In this document: positions 52,450-60,452 of the stretch, piece after piece
Numbering within the stretch: position 1 is the stretch's first letter
Layout of the letters: every line of letters starts with the position of its first letter
Virus record (IMG/VR): IMGVR_UViG_3300044799_000154
Span: 57,518 to 121,517 of that record
Direction: 5' to 3' (one strand)
DNA length: 64,000 nt
From: a virus
Notes under the pieces: model-generated
Databases searched by the model: none
The model's input: the letters and a program-made list of their open reading frames with translations, nothing else
What the model was told of the DNA's origin: nothing
Position numbers and translations under genes: made by a program

Positions 52450-55398
52450 TTATTCACCTATCTTCTTACAGGGACATTCTTCATCCCTTTGTGTCTCTTC
52501 ATCAGTTTCTGGATCAACCAAGTAGTCGTAATAGTAAGGCTTGACATATCTACATTTCCAGTAATAAGCTAATGAACAAGCAACTGGGAATTTAAGATAC
52601 ATTCTCTTAGATAAATCATCCATGGTTCTAGCAAATCTAGGTTTCATAGGGCATACTTTTAGATCCTCATAAAATGGACATGTTGGAAGTTGGACTACTT
52701 CTTCAGCTAGAGTACTCAATGGAGCAGTTCCTGCTACTATTAATTTCTTAACTACATCCAACCCATCAGGTTCACTCTTGTTTGGATTTCTAGCTTTGAC
52801 AGTTGGAAACATCCATGTCCAATAAATTCTTCCTTTCTCTTCGAATTGAGCAACTCTAATTGGTCTAATTGCTAGGATATCTCCCTTTCCACATTTGACA
52901 GCAGAAGCATAACTTCTTCCAATAAGATAATAACATTTTCCTTTCCATTCTTTGAAGCCATCTTCTTTGATCTTATCTTTCATTCCACAAGGAACAGAGA
53001 TAACACAATCATACATATATTGCCCTGGAATAATCTGACCTGTTTTTGACTCTTTCTTAGGAATAACTTCCCAGACCATTACATCAATTTCTTTGACATT
53101 CTTTATCTTAGCCCAATCAGTAGTTCTACCAGTCAACTTGTAGATAGAATCTGCTTGCTTGAGCATTGCTCCTTCAGAACCTCTGATCCTTCTGACCTTA
53201 GCTAGAGTTCTATCAAACTCTCTCTTATCATGAACCTCATAACCTGGAACTGCTTTGAAATGATATGTTCCTGATGGAATTATTTTATCAACAGCAGTTA
53301 ATCTCTCAGTATATCCTTTCTGAGTCATATCTTGCCCATCATACATCATACAATCATGAACATGGAAAACAATATCTTCATCATCAAGCTTCATTTTTGT
53401 AGAAGTAATCCAAGGAATCATTTCTTCTCTTGGACGAGGTTGACAGAAAGCTTCTTTATCTTTAGTATCTTTACCTTGACAATTATACCAGACCATCTCA
53501 GTATCAATAATGAAATTATCAGCTTTGAAATGCTTAACCAATTCTTCTACTGATTTCTTAAAGACATCTGCTCGATCTCTCTGTCTATCTTCTGTAAAGA
53601 ACCAGATCTTGTCTCCCTTTCTATGGATTTGAATTCTCATACCATCAAATTTCTTCTGCATCACTATACCTTTCTCAATTCTAGATGCAGCCCAATTATT
53701 CCACAATGGAACTGGATCAAAGAATTCAAATTTGTCAAATCCTGTACCTGATTTCAAAGATCTAATAGGTTTTCCCAAAGCTATATCGGAAAGATATTCC
53801 CAAGGAGAATGTTTACCCCATTCATTTGGAGGCACTCTAACATAAGCTAATCTGTAGATAGGCATTGAATATCCTACCTGTGGACCATGAGGATCAAAGA
53901 CCCAGTGAATCCTATTTGCAACTTCAGGATCTCTTGCTCGAATTGCAGTAGTTAAAGCGGTCATCAATCTCTTATCTGGAAATGATTGTTTTACCAATAC
54001 ATCTATGTCATGACCTGGTTGAGAAAGATCTTTATTAACAGTGCTTCCACAAACATGAATATGAGCTGGAGGGTCCATAAGAATGATCTGCTCTGGAAAT
54101 GCACTTAGAATTCTAAGAACTGGAAGATCTTGGAAATTAGCAGGAATGTTTTCATCAACTTTATCTTTAGAAGCAAATCCTCTTGGTGTTGGATATTCTA
54201 CTACATCTAAAGCTGTAGCATCTGTCAATGGATCTTCAATGGTATGACGAATATTTCTATGCACCATTTCTGACCAAACAAAGATATGAGCATTGCTTAA
54301 AGGCTCAGTAATCTTACTCTGTTCTCGATAGATAGCATGAAGTCGTTTATCCAAAGATACAAGATCTTTGTCACTAAGTTTTCTAGAATAAATATCATCT
54401 ATTGCTTCAAGATCTTTGAACTCTATCTTTGAGACATCTATCAATAGTTCTTCCTCAATTGAAGAAAGAGTTTCAAAGAATTCTTCAAAAGTAGCTTCAC
54501 CTTCAACATTACTCAATGAACTCGATTCTTTCAAAGGAGTATAATTCCAGCCCATCTTCTTGAAAGCTTCAAGAATGTTGTTATCAAGTCCTTTTACTAT
54601 TTTTTTCTGCTCTTCTAGAGTATAATCTTTGAATTGTGGACTCATCATTCTTTTACCAGATTGGAGAAGATTCCACCAAGCATGAACTATTCTATGATCA
54701 TCCAAGACTACTTTCCTTCCACGAGGAGTCTTTATCAATTCCATTGCATCATAAGTCTTCCAATCTCTAATCAAGAATTCCTCTATTCTATCCAAGAAGT
54801 CTAAATAAGGATGTGTCATATTTCTATCTGAAAATTCTTTAGTTATTAGAGCATGAAGTTCTGTATCTCTGACTAAATGAGAATGAGCATGAAGTCTTAA
54901 AATTGCTCCCATTGGAAGTTCCTTCATTTTCTCAAATTTGATATTCTTAGCATCTATCCAATTCTGTGTTCCCTTTGGAAGAGTAACTACAGTGGGAGGT
55001 TTAAATCGTTCTACCATCTTGACAGGATAAAAATATAGTGGACCTTTACACCAGGCTTTGTAAACTTTGCACCATTTCTCTCTTGTCTTCTCTGAGATTC
55101 TGTGCTTGGGCTCTAATTGATGAAAATCTTTTATTGAGATTTCTATAGGTTCTCCTATACGCATAGTTCCATAACACAATCCATGTCCCAAGAGATAAAC
55201 AGGTTCATCTGGATTTACATCATATTTCTTTGACTTACAAAAAGCGGTCTTAAATCCTGTAGATATCCAGTGAGCATGAGGCTCTATCAAATACAAACCA
55301 GTCCTCGGAGCAGTCTCTACTTTCTTGATAAAAATCTTTGGAACAATTGGTTGAATATCAACAGTTGTAATAGCTGTATTATTTTCTTTCTCTGGCAT
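52450..55398 (-). CDS. ATP-dependent DNA ligase with N-terminal nucleotidyltransferase domain
   Basis: A 982-residue protein. Residues 1-240 (HAHWISTGFKTAF, LRLHAHSHLVRDTELH) are a domain I do not recognise. About 430-510 has the Pol-beta nucleotidyltransferase signature: HVCGSTVNKDLSQPGHDIDV with Asp464 and Asp466, and Asp502 downstream. The ligase begins near 560: MQKKFDGMRIQIHR (Lys583 adenylation, motif I), FIIDTEMVW (III), EGAMLKQADSIYK (IV) and TTDWAKIKNV (V). The C-terminus has four more Cys and CPCKK. A ligase fused to a nucleotidyltransferase, near a phosphoesterase, recalls the LigD set used in end joining, but here a Pol-beta-type fold replaces the primase-type one. Its place in the late operon is unusual. 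Confidence 0.85.
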   Translation of the reverse strand: MPEKENNTAITTVDIQPIVPKIFIKKVETAPRTGLYLIEPHAHWISTGFKTAFCKSKKYDVNPDEPVYLLGHGLCYGTMRIGEPIEISIKDFHQLEPKHRISEKTREKWCKVYKAWCKGPLYFYPVKMVERFKPPTVVTLPKGTQNWIDAKNIKFEKMKELPMGAILRLHAHSHLVRDTELHALITKEFSDRNMTHPYLDFLDRIEEFLIRDWKTYDAMELIKTPRGRKVVLDDHRIVHAWWNLLQSGKRMMSPQFKDYTLEEQKKIVKGLDNNILEAFKKMGWNYTPLKESSSLSNVEGEATFEEFFETLSSIEEELLIDVSKIEFKDLEAIDDIYSRKLSDKDLVSLDKRLHAIYREQSKITEPLSNAHIFVWSEMVHRNIRHTIEDPLTDATALDVVEYPTPRGFASKDKVDENIPANFQDLPVLRILSAFPEQIILMDPPAHIHVCGSTVNKDLSQPGHDIDVLVKQSFPDKRLMTALTTAIRARDPEVANRIHWVFDPHGPQVGYSMPIYRLAYVRVPPNEWGKHSPWEYLSDIALGKPIRSLKSGTGFDKFEFFDPVPLWNNWAASRIEKGIVMQKKFDGMRIQIHRKGDKIWFFTEDRQRDRADVFKKSVEELVKHFKADNFIIDTEMVWYNCQGKDTKDKEAFCQPRPREEMIPWITSTKMKLDDEDIVFHVHDCMMYDGQDMTQKGYTERLTAVDKIIPSGTYHFKAVPGYEVHDKREFDRTLAKVRRIRGSEGAMLKQADSIYKLTGRTTDWAKIKNVKEIDVMVWEVIPKKESKTGQIIPGQYMYDCVISVPCGMKDKIKEDGFKEWKGKCYYLIGRSYASAVKCGKGDILAIRPIRVAQFEEKGRIYWTWMFPTVKARNPNKSEPDGLDVVKKLIVAGTAPLSTLAEEVVQLPTCPFYEDLKVCPMKPRFARTMDDLSKRMYLKFPVACSLAYYWKCRYVKPYYYDYLVDPETDEETQRDEECPCKKIGE

Positions 55399-55409
55399 TA
55401 AAGTTCACT

Positions 55410-55790
55410 TCACGAAATATACTGTTTGCCACCGTTCTTGCTTGGTTGCTTATCAGCTTCTTTCTCTTTCTCTTTCTTTCTAGAAGCTATTTCTGCTTCC
55501 TTATGTTCTTTCAATTTCTTGGTCCATTTAACATCAAATTCTAGAAATTCAACAGACATCTTTCTAATTTCTTCAGCAATCTCAGTTAATTCTTTCTCAT
55601 CAAAAAGCTTCATGATAGATGGATGTTGTAACCAAGAACTCCATCCCATTGTTGATGCATTAACAGCAGTAATAGCTTCCTCAATCAAGGAAACTAAATC
55701 TAGACGATCTCCTAGCTTCTTATCTTTCAAATGCTTAATGATAACTTCTGATTTCTTAATATAATCATCTACTGGAGATTCTTCTGACAT
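55410..55790 (-). CDS. DUF2153-like archaeal protein
   Basis: A 126-residue helical protein. SLIEEAITAVNASTMGWSSW and the following FDEKELTEIAEEIRKMSVEFLEFDVKWT segment resemble the archaeal DUF2153 family, judged from memory of its length and the conserved 'W-x-x-W ... ELxxIxxxxR ... FDV' pattern. The C-terminus is a lysine-rich tail. ATG 55790 follows aggtgtgat; an upstream GTG at 55796 is possible. It lies just upstream of the ligase and may be a partner. Confidence 0.6.
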   Translation of the reverse strand: MSEESPVDDYIKKSEVIIKHLKDKKLGDRLDLVSLIEEAITAVNASTMGWSSWLQHPSIMKLFDEKELTEIAEEIRKMSVEFLEFDVKWTKKLKEHKEAEIASRKKEKEKEADKQPSKNGGKQYIS

Positions 55791-55834
55791 TATCACACCT
55801 ACTTATATTAGATCATATACTCCTTAAAAAAGAT

Positions 55835-56266
55835 TTAGGAAAGGAGGACCTTAAGATAATCATTGCTATCTCTTCCAAGATACTCTATAGCTTTTTCTAA
55901 GATTAGAATTGAATCTCCAGATAGACCTATCATGAAATTACATTTATTGCAAAGAAGACCTCTAATTTTCTTAGTTTCATGGTTATGGTCTATAGATGGT
56001 TCTTTAAAAGGTTTAAATTTCTCATTGCAAATAGCACATCTATTATCTTGAAGTTCAAGCATAGAATCATAATCTTCCTTAGTAATATTATAAGGCTTCA
56101 ATCTTTGAACATTCTTCCAATATTTTCTTTGATATTCATTTATTGCGTCTTTTCTTTCAGCTCTCTTTTTCATAATTTCTTCCTTGTGTTCCTTGAAGCG
56201 TATTTTAGCTTGAAGAAGCTTATGTTCTCTGTGGTCTTGATAATATTCTGATTCACTTCTAACCAT
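55835..56266 (-). CDS. Endonuclease VII-type HNH nuclease
   Basis: A 143-residue protein with the endonuclease VII pattern: RCAICNEKFKPF, SIDHNHETKKIRGLLCNKCNFMIG, where DHNH and the two CxxC knuckles form the zinc-supported active site. The N-terminal 60 residues are a basic coiled coil. It can act as a resolvase or a homing endonuclease. It stands alone between the LonB and DUF2153-like genes, with flanking gaps, which suggests an inserted mobile gene. Confidence 0.85.
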   Translation of the reverse strand: MVRSESEYYQDHREHKLLQAKIRFKEHKEEIMKKRAERKDAINEYQRKYWKNVQRLKPYNITKEDYDSMLELQDNRCAICNEKFKPFKEPSIDHNHETKKIRGLLCNKCNFMIGLSGDSILILEKAIEYLGRDSNDYLKVLLS

Positions 56267-56283
56267 TTAATTTCCTCCAAAAT

Positions 56284-58458
56284 TTATTGAAGAAGCACTC
56301 GAAGATAATCATCCAAAGTCTTCCCTGGTCTCACGACCACTTTAAAGTCTGTGGGCTCTATTGAAAATTGATAGTTTTTATCAGGAATCACTACTTCCTT
56401 GAAGTTCCAACTTTCAGCAGCTTTGATTTTCTCATATAATCCACCAACAGCAGTGATCTCTATCTCATTATCTGAAGATATATTTATCTCTCCAGTCACA
56501 GCAACATCTTGTCTAATTGGTTTCTTCTCTAACAGAGAACACAAAGCAAGAGTCATTGTAACACCAGCAGAGGGACCATCTACTGCATAAGACTGAGAAA
56601 AGTCTATGTGAGTACAATAATCTTTAGATACATCTGCACCATATTTCTTCAGGATTACAGATCTTACCTTAGATATTGACCCAGGCATGTATAAAGCATC
56701 TTTTGGAACACCAGTTACTTTGAAATATCCGCAGTCTTTCTTAGCTTTTATCATTTGTGCTTTTATTCTTAAGACTGATCCGACAGATTCTCCTGAGAGT
56801 GGATCGGAAGATACTGCCAAACCATAGATTACTCCTAATTTCTTTCCAGATGGTTTAATCTCCAAGAACTTGTTTTCTTCCTGGATATAGTTCTCCAAGA
56901 TTTGTTTCTGAATGGTCTTACAATGTTCCTCGATAGCTTCCCTTACACGCTTACCAGATACTTCTGTCTCTCCTGCATTCATAGCCAAGACAGATGCTGT
57001 TTTTAGGATTGATATCAAAGGTCTGAACTTAGCTGTTAAAGTGTCTCTTTTATCAGACTTTCTTCTAGCTTCTTCAATCACTTCAATGCAAGCATCTCTT
57101 GTGAAGGGCATTAGATTGAATCTATTAATTTCCTGAGCAATGAATTGGACATACTTTCTTCTGCTTTCATCCGTATTTGGAAAATCATTGTTCATTCTAA
57201 CTACTTTTCCATATCCATAGATACGATCCATCAAAGCAGGATGTATCTGACAAATAGAATCAAAGTTTCCTGCTCCTACAAGAAAAGTAACACATGGAAT
57301 TGGTTCAGTAGATACAGCCATTGCAGAAGTATCTCCACCATGAAGTTGAGATCTTAGAGCAATTGGTAGTTGACCATCTTCTAAAACTGATAACAAAGTT
57401 ATTGCCTCGGCTGGCATCAAGTTCTTCAATTCATCTATGTATAGAATTCCCAGATTAGCTCTATGAACATCTCCAGCAGATACTCTTTGATGTTCTGGAG
57501 TTCCAAGTCCACCTGTCTGATATGGATCCCAAGCTATTGATCCAAAGAGTTGTGAAGAACCATGTCCAGTTGCATCAATGAACTGAGCTATTTGTTGAGA
57601 GTTATCAATCAACATCTTAGGAGCATCAGTATTCTCTGAACCACCGATTCCTTTCATTCCACCCTGGGATCCCAAAAACTTAAATAGATAACTTATGAAG
57701 ATACTTGAGAATAACAAAGATCCTCCAGCCATTAACAAGAAAGCAGTATCTGGTAATGCAGCCATAAAGTACTGGAAGAAGTTTCCATCGTATAAAATTT
57801 GAAGAGGAACACCATATCCTGTCATTTGATTGGTAGCCCAAGGCATGGTAATAGTATACAAAGCACAGAAGAGTAATAGGAGTCCCAATCCAGCACACAA
57901 CCATTTAACTGAACTAATTCCCAAGCTTTTCTTCCAAGCTTGTCTCTCTACTTTCTGTCTCTCTTTTATAACAAAATCTTTTCCTTTTGGTGATGGATGT
58001 ATTGAGATTCTAGGTTCACTAGGAATTGTCTTATTTTTCCAAGATAGAACATCATACATCTTTACATTGTTTTCTCTATAAAGGTCAGTAAGTTTCTCAG
58101 CAAGAGCTCTACCTATCAGAGACTTTCCTGTTCCTGGATCACCTAGCAAGAATAAATAAGGACCAGGGGAAAGTTTCTTCTTAACTGTTGGCTTAACATT
58201 CTCTGGATTCTCCCAATCCTTCCACCAATGATCTTTATCTAAGTTCTTGAGTTTGTGTACCCATTCATCAAGACATAAGTAACATTCTTTCATTGCCTGG
58301 TCTTGACCTATGACCCAGTCTAGAAGTTTAGTAGAAAGAGGGAATCCTTCAGTAGAATGAAAATCTTTCCAATCCCATTCTACTTCTGGACAATTAGCCC
58401 ACTTTATCTTTGACTTTCCTTTGCCGAAGTATTTTTCTTTTCTTTCTTGTTCAGACAT
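56284..58458 (-). CDS. lonB: Archaeal LonB-type membrane protease
   Basis: A 724-residue ATP-dependent protease. Walker A GDPGTGKS is at residues 106-113, and after two membrane segments (LGLLLLFCALYTIT near 200 and SLLFSSIFISYLFKFLG near 250) comes Walker B ILYIDELKNL. Membrane segments between Walker A and B are the archaeal LonB layout. The C-terminal protease domain has VDGPSAGVTM (catalytic Ser) and GGLYEKIKAAES (catalytic Lys). It overlaps the portal gene by 55 bases with a gaggaagga ribosome site, so it is translated in the late operon. It may turn over a host protein or process head proteins at the membrane. Confidence 0.92.
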   Translation of the reverse strand: MSEQERKEKYFGKGKSKIKWANCPEVEWDWKDFHSTEGFPLSTKLLDWVIGQDQAMKECYLCLDEWVHKLKNLDKDHWWKDWENPENVKPTVKKKLSPGPYLFLLGDPGTGKSLIGRALAEKLTDLYRENNVKMYDVLSWKNKTIPSEPRISIHPSPKGKDFVIKERQKVERQAWKKSLGISSVKWLCAGLGLLLLFCALYTITMPWATNQMTGYGVPLQILYDGNFFQYFMAALPDTAFLLMAGGSLLFSSIFISYLFKFLGSQGGMKGIGGSENTDAPKMLIDNSQQIAQFIDATGHGSSQLFGSIAWDPYQTGGLGTPEHQRVSAGDVHRANLGILYIDELKNLMPAEAITLLSVLEDGQLPIALRSQLHGGDTSAMAVSTEPIPCVTFLVGAGNFDSICQIHPALMDRIYGYGKVVRMNNDFPNTDESRRKYVQFIAQEINRFNLMPFTRDACIEVIEEARRKSDKRDTLTAKFRPLISILKTASVLAMNAGETEVSGKRVREAIEEHCKTIQKQILENYIQEENKFLEIKPSGKKLGVIYGLAVSSDPLSGESVGSVLRIKAQMIKAKKDCGYFKVTGVPKDALYMPGSISKVRSVILKKYGADVSKDYCTHIDFSQSYAVDGPSAGVTMTLALCSLLEKKPIRQDVAVTGEINISSDNEIEITAVGGLYEKIKAAESWNFKEVVIPDKNYQFSIEPTDFKVVVRPGKTLDDYLRVLLQ

Positions 58459-59858
58459 TCTAATCCTTCCTCTTTACTTAATCCCTCTTTTGTTTTGGGA
58501 CAATTCTGACAATACTTGAATAGTTCACTCAAAGGTATGTTCTTTTCTTTTCTTATTGGACACTCAATATCTTCTTGATAAACACAATTGATGGCTTGTA
58601 CTTTGTCCTTACTCTCATCTTCTAAGAGTGGCAAACCAAGTTCTCCTCTCAATTTGTTTTCCAAAGACCTATCCACATGGAGAACTCCTTTCTCAGTTAG
58701 CATTGAGATTGATCTCATTCTAAGCATCTGAGTCTCAGGAGAAGATTCTCCAAACTCTACCTCTGGAATGCTTTGTAGTTTTTTCTGGATTCTCACTTCG
58801 GCTAGGAGTTGTTCATCCAGTTCAGCTTTAATTTCCTCTGTGTACATCTTAGCTGCTTTTTCAAAATCAATATTAGAAAATGTTGCACCACCTTTGCTCT
58901 CTGTGGATCCCGATGGTACTATGAATCCAACTGGATTATCCAATGCTCTAGCTATTTCTCCTGCTAAGAAAGCCCATAGATCAACTATAGGTGCCAAAGG
59001 AGTCTTGCTTTCTAATCTTCCTGGTTTTATCCAGACAGGAAGTATAAGTTCCTCAGCACTCTCTAAGTTCTTGAGAATTTTCTTTGCTTCAGCGATCAAA
59101 GGTGCATCAATAGGATGATTTAAATCACCAATGTTGAAGTATATAATTGGAAATCCATGTCTATACAGAGCTTCTCCATAAGCCTCTTCCAAGTTCATTC
59201 TAATCCAGGATGCCTTGAACGCAGGTTCTAATGGAGATATTCCTAGGCATTCAACTCCCAAAGTAAAGAAGTTCATTAGAACTACATCTTTCATTGGAAG
59301 ATCAATGCTATCACTATTTACTGTTTGTACCAATCCAACAGGGTTCAAATTGTCATCTAACAATATTTTTCCATCTCTATCTTTCTGCCAATCCACAGTC
59401 TTTGGATCTACAATGACAAGCTGAACTATGTTACCCTTTGAATCTCGGACCTTTTCAATAACAGAATATCCATAAATGATAATATCCAAAATAGCTTCCC
59501 AAAGTACTTTCTTCAAGTTCACAGTTCGAGCCCAAGCTTCCATAGCAGTACGATCTTGCTCAACTCCACCTGAGAAGTAAACTCTTGGAGAAGCTATAGC
59601 TCTCCTAAGACGGTTTACACCAGCGAAGATGAGTGGATCCATTCTATAAAGAAGCTCTGCTTTCTTTTGAACTTGAGTTTCTTTCTTTAATCTCTCAGTA
59701 TCTCCCTTACTCTTCCTAGTTCTAGTAATTGCCACTAGGTCTGACAATGACAATTCAACTTTTTCAGGTGGGATGTCACTTGGTCTGCTTCGTCTCAAAG
59801 CATCATAAAGTTTTCTTACTCTAGATCTTGAATCATCTTTTGGTGCTTCATTAGTCAT
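58404..59858 (-). CDS. Portal protein
   Basis: A 484-residue portal. PLIFAGVNRLRRAIASPRVYF, VLWEAILDIIIYGYSVIEKV, VDPKTVDWQKDRDGKI and DVVLMNFFTLG are characteristic of the portal family, as is the helix-rich LAGEIARALDNPVGFIVP segment. The C-terminus adds a Cys4 module, C-x7-C-P-x15-C-x2-C-P (from INCVYQ to QNCPKT), with the same spacing as the 66-residue protein at 1090. Late gene order (portal, then protease and capsid) fits. It overlaps the downstream LonB start by 55 bases. Confidence 0.9.
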   Translation of the reverse strand: MTNEAPKDDSRSRVRKLYDALRRSRPSDIPPEKVELSLSDLVAITRTRKSKGDTERLKKETQVQKKAELLYRMDPLIFAGVNRLRRAIASPRVYFSGGVEQDRTAMEAWARTVNLKKVLWEAILDIIIYGYSVIEKVRDSKGNIVQLVIVDPKTVDWQKDRDGKILLDDNLNPVGLVQTVNSDSIDLPMKDVVLMNFFTLGVECLGISPLEPAFKASWIRMNLEEAYGEALYRHGFPIIYFNIGDLNHPIDAPLIAEAKKILKNLESAEELILPVWIKPGRLESKTPLAPIVDLWAFLAGEIARALDNPVGFIVPSGSTESKGGATFSNIDFEKAAKMYTEEIKAELDEQLLAEVRIQKKLQSIPEVEFGESSPETQMLRMRSISMLTEKGVLHVDRSLENKLRGELGLPLLEDESKDKVQAINCVYQEDIECPIRKEKNIPLSELFKYCQNCPKTKEGLSKEEGLECLNKKEKKNTSAKESQR

Positions 59859-60051
59859 AATGTTTCTCCCCTGCTATAATGTGTCTCCTGAATGAAGAGT
59901 AGGAAAGATTGTATGCTTCATTCTTTGTTTCTTGGTATTTCTGTCTAGCCATTCTCTGAAGTTGTCTCAAAGATCTTGACTCTTTGAACAATTCATCGTG
60001 GAATGCTGGATCTAAGTCTTTCAATTGACAAACTTTACATCTAGGTTCCAT
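59851..60051 (-). CDS. Small CxxC protein, possible small terminase-like subunit
   Basis: A 66-residue protein (ATG 60051, with aggagg upstream; an in-frame TTG at 60054 is less likely). It begins EPRCKVCQLKDLDPAFHDEL and ends ISYSS-like (LSYSSFRRHIIAGEKHY), a helical DNA-binding pattern. The protein at 62054-62419 has a related arrangement (CSLCKL start, LQRHF later), so both may be members of one family around terminase. It overlaps the portal start by eight bases. Confidence 0.6.
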   Translation of the reverse strand: MEPRCKVCQLKDLDPAFHDELFKESRSLRQLQRMARQKYQETKNEAYNLSYSSFRRHIIAGEKHYD

Positions 60052-60185
60052 CAAGATTCCTCCTTAGGTATCTTGTCATCTAGATCCATTTTAATTAATT
60101 CCCTGAGTCTAGCAGAAGCTGATTTATGTTTCTTGATAAATTCTGCCCACATTTCTTCATCTACTACAAAGGATCTAGTTTTCAT
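60051..60185 (-). CDS. Ribbon-helix-helix-like regulator
   Basis: A 44-residue protein (MKTRSFVVDEEMWAEFIKKH, then KSASARLRELIKMDL). A short strand (RSFVVDE) followed by two helices fits a ribbon-helix-helix fold. It has gagg eight bases before its start and its stop overlaps the next start. It is the first gene of the late block, behind the motif cluster at 60208-60275, a place for an autoregulator of the late promoter. Confidence 0.6.
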   Translation of the reverse strand: MKTRSFVVDEEMWAEFIKKHKSASARLRELIKMDLDDKIPKEES

Positions 60186-60207
60186 ATTTCTTCCTCTCTT
60201 TATGATA

Positions 60208-60275
60208 GTTATTTAACCTATCTAACATACATAAGGTATTTAACATATATAAGCTTATCGGTATGATTCTACCGA
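60208..60275 (-). promoter_or_regulatory. Divergent control region of the late block
   Basis: On the - strand there are a late TATA motif (CTTATATATGTTAAATACC, 60235-60253) preceded by CCGATAAGCTTAT (60249-60261), a second half motif (ATAGGTTAAATAAC, 60208-60221) and a hairpin TCGGTA-tgattc-TACCGA (60258-60275). The - strand late block starts at 60185. The terminase on the + strand begins at 60453 on the other side, so the region may drive both directions. Confidence 0.55.
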
Positions 60276-60452
60276 GAGGGAAAATATCTAAATAAGTATT
60301 AAAGTGTTTCATTGTTTCAGGTTCGGCAATATAACCATAGGGACCCAAGTTTCGGATCGCCCTTTCCCTACCTACGGGTGTACCTGGATATTCTTCCCTG
60401 GATATAGGAAAGTATAAGAAAGAGGAGACACTAAAGATAGATGAGGAATAAG

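Noticed and set aside
60276-60440. A possible tRNA or other structured RNA (ggttcggcaatataacc, tttcggatcgccc)
   Set aside because: No complete cloverleaf with acceptor, anticodon and T stems could be drawn; TTCG-like bits occur without pairing arms.
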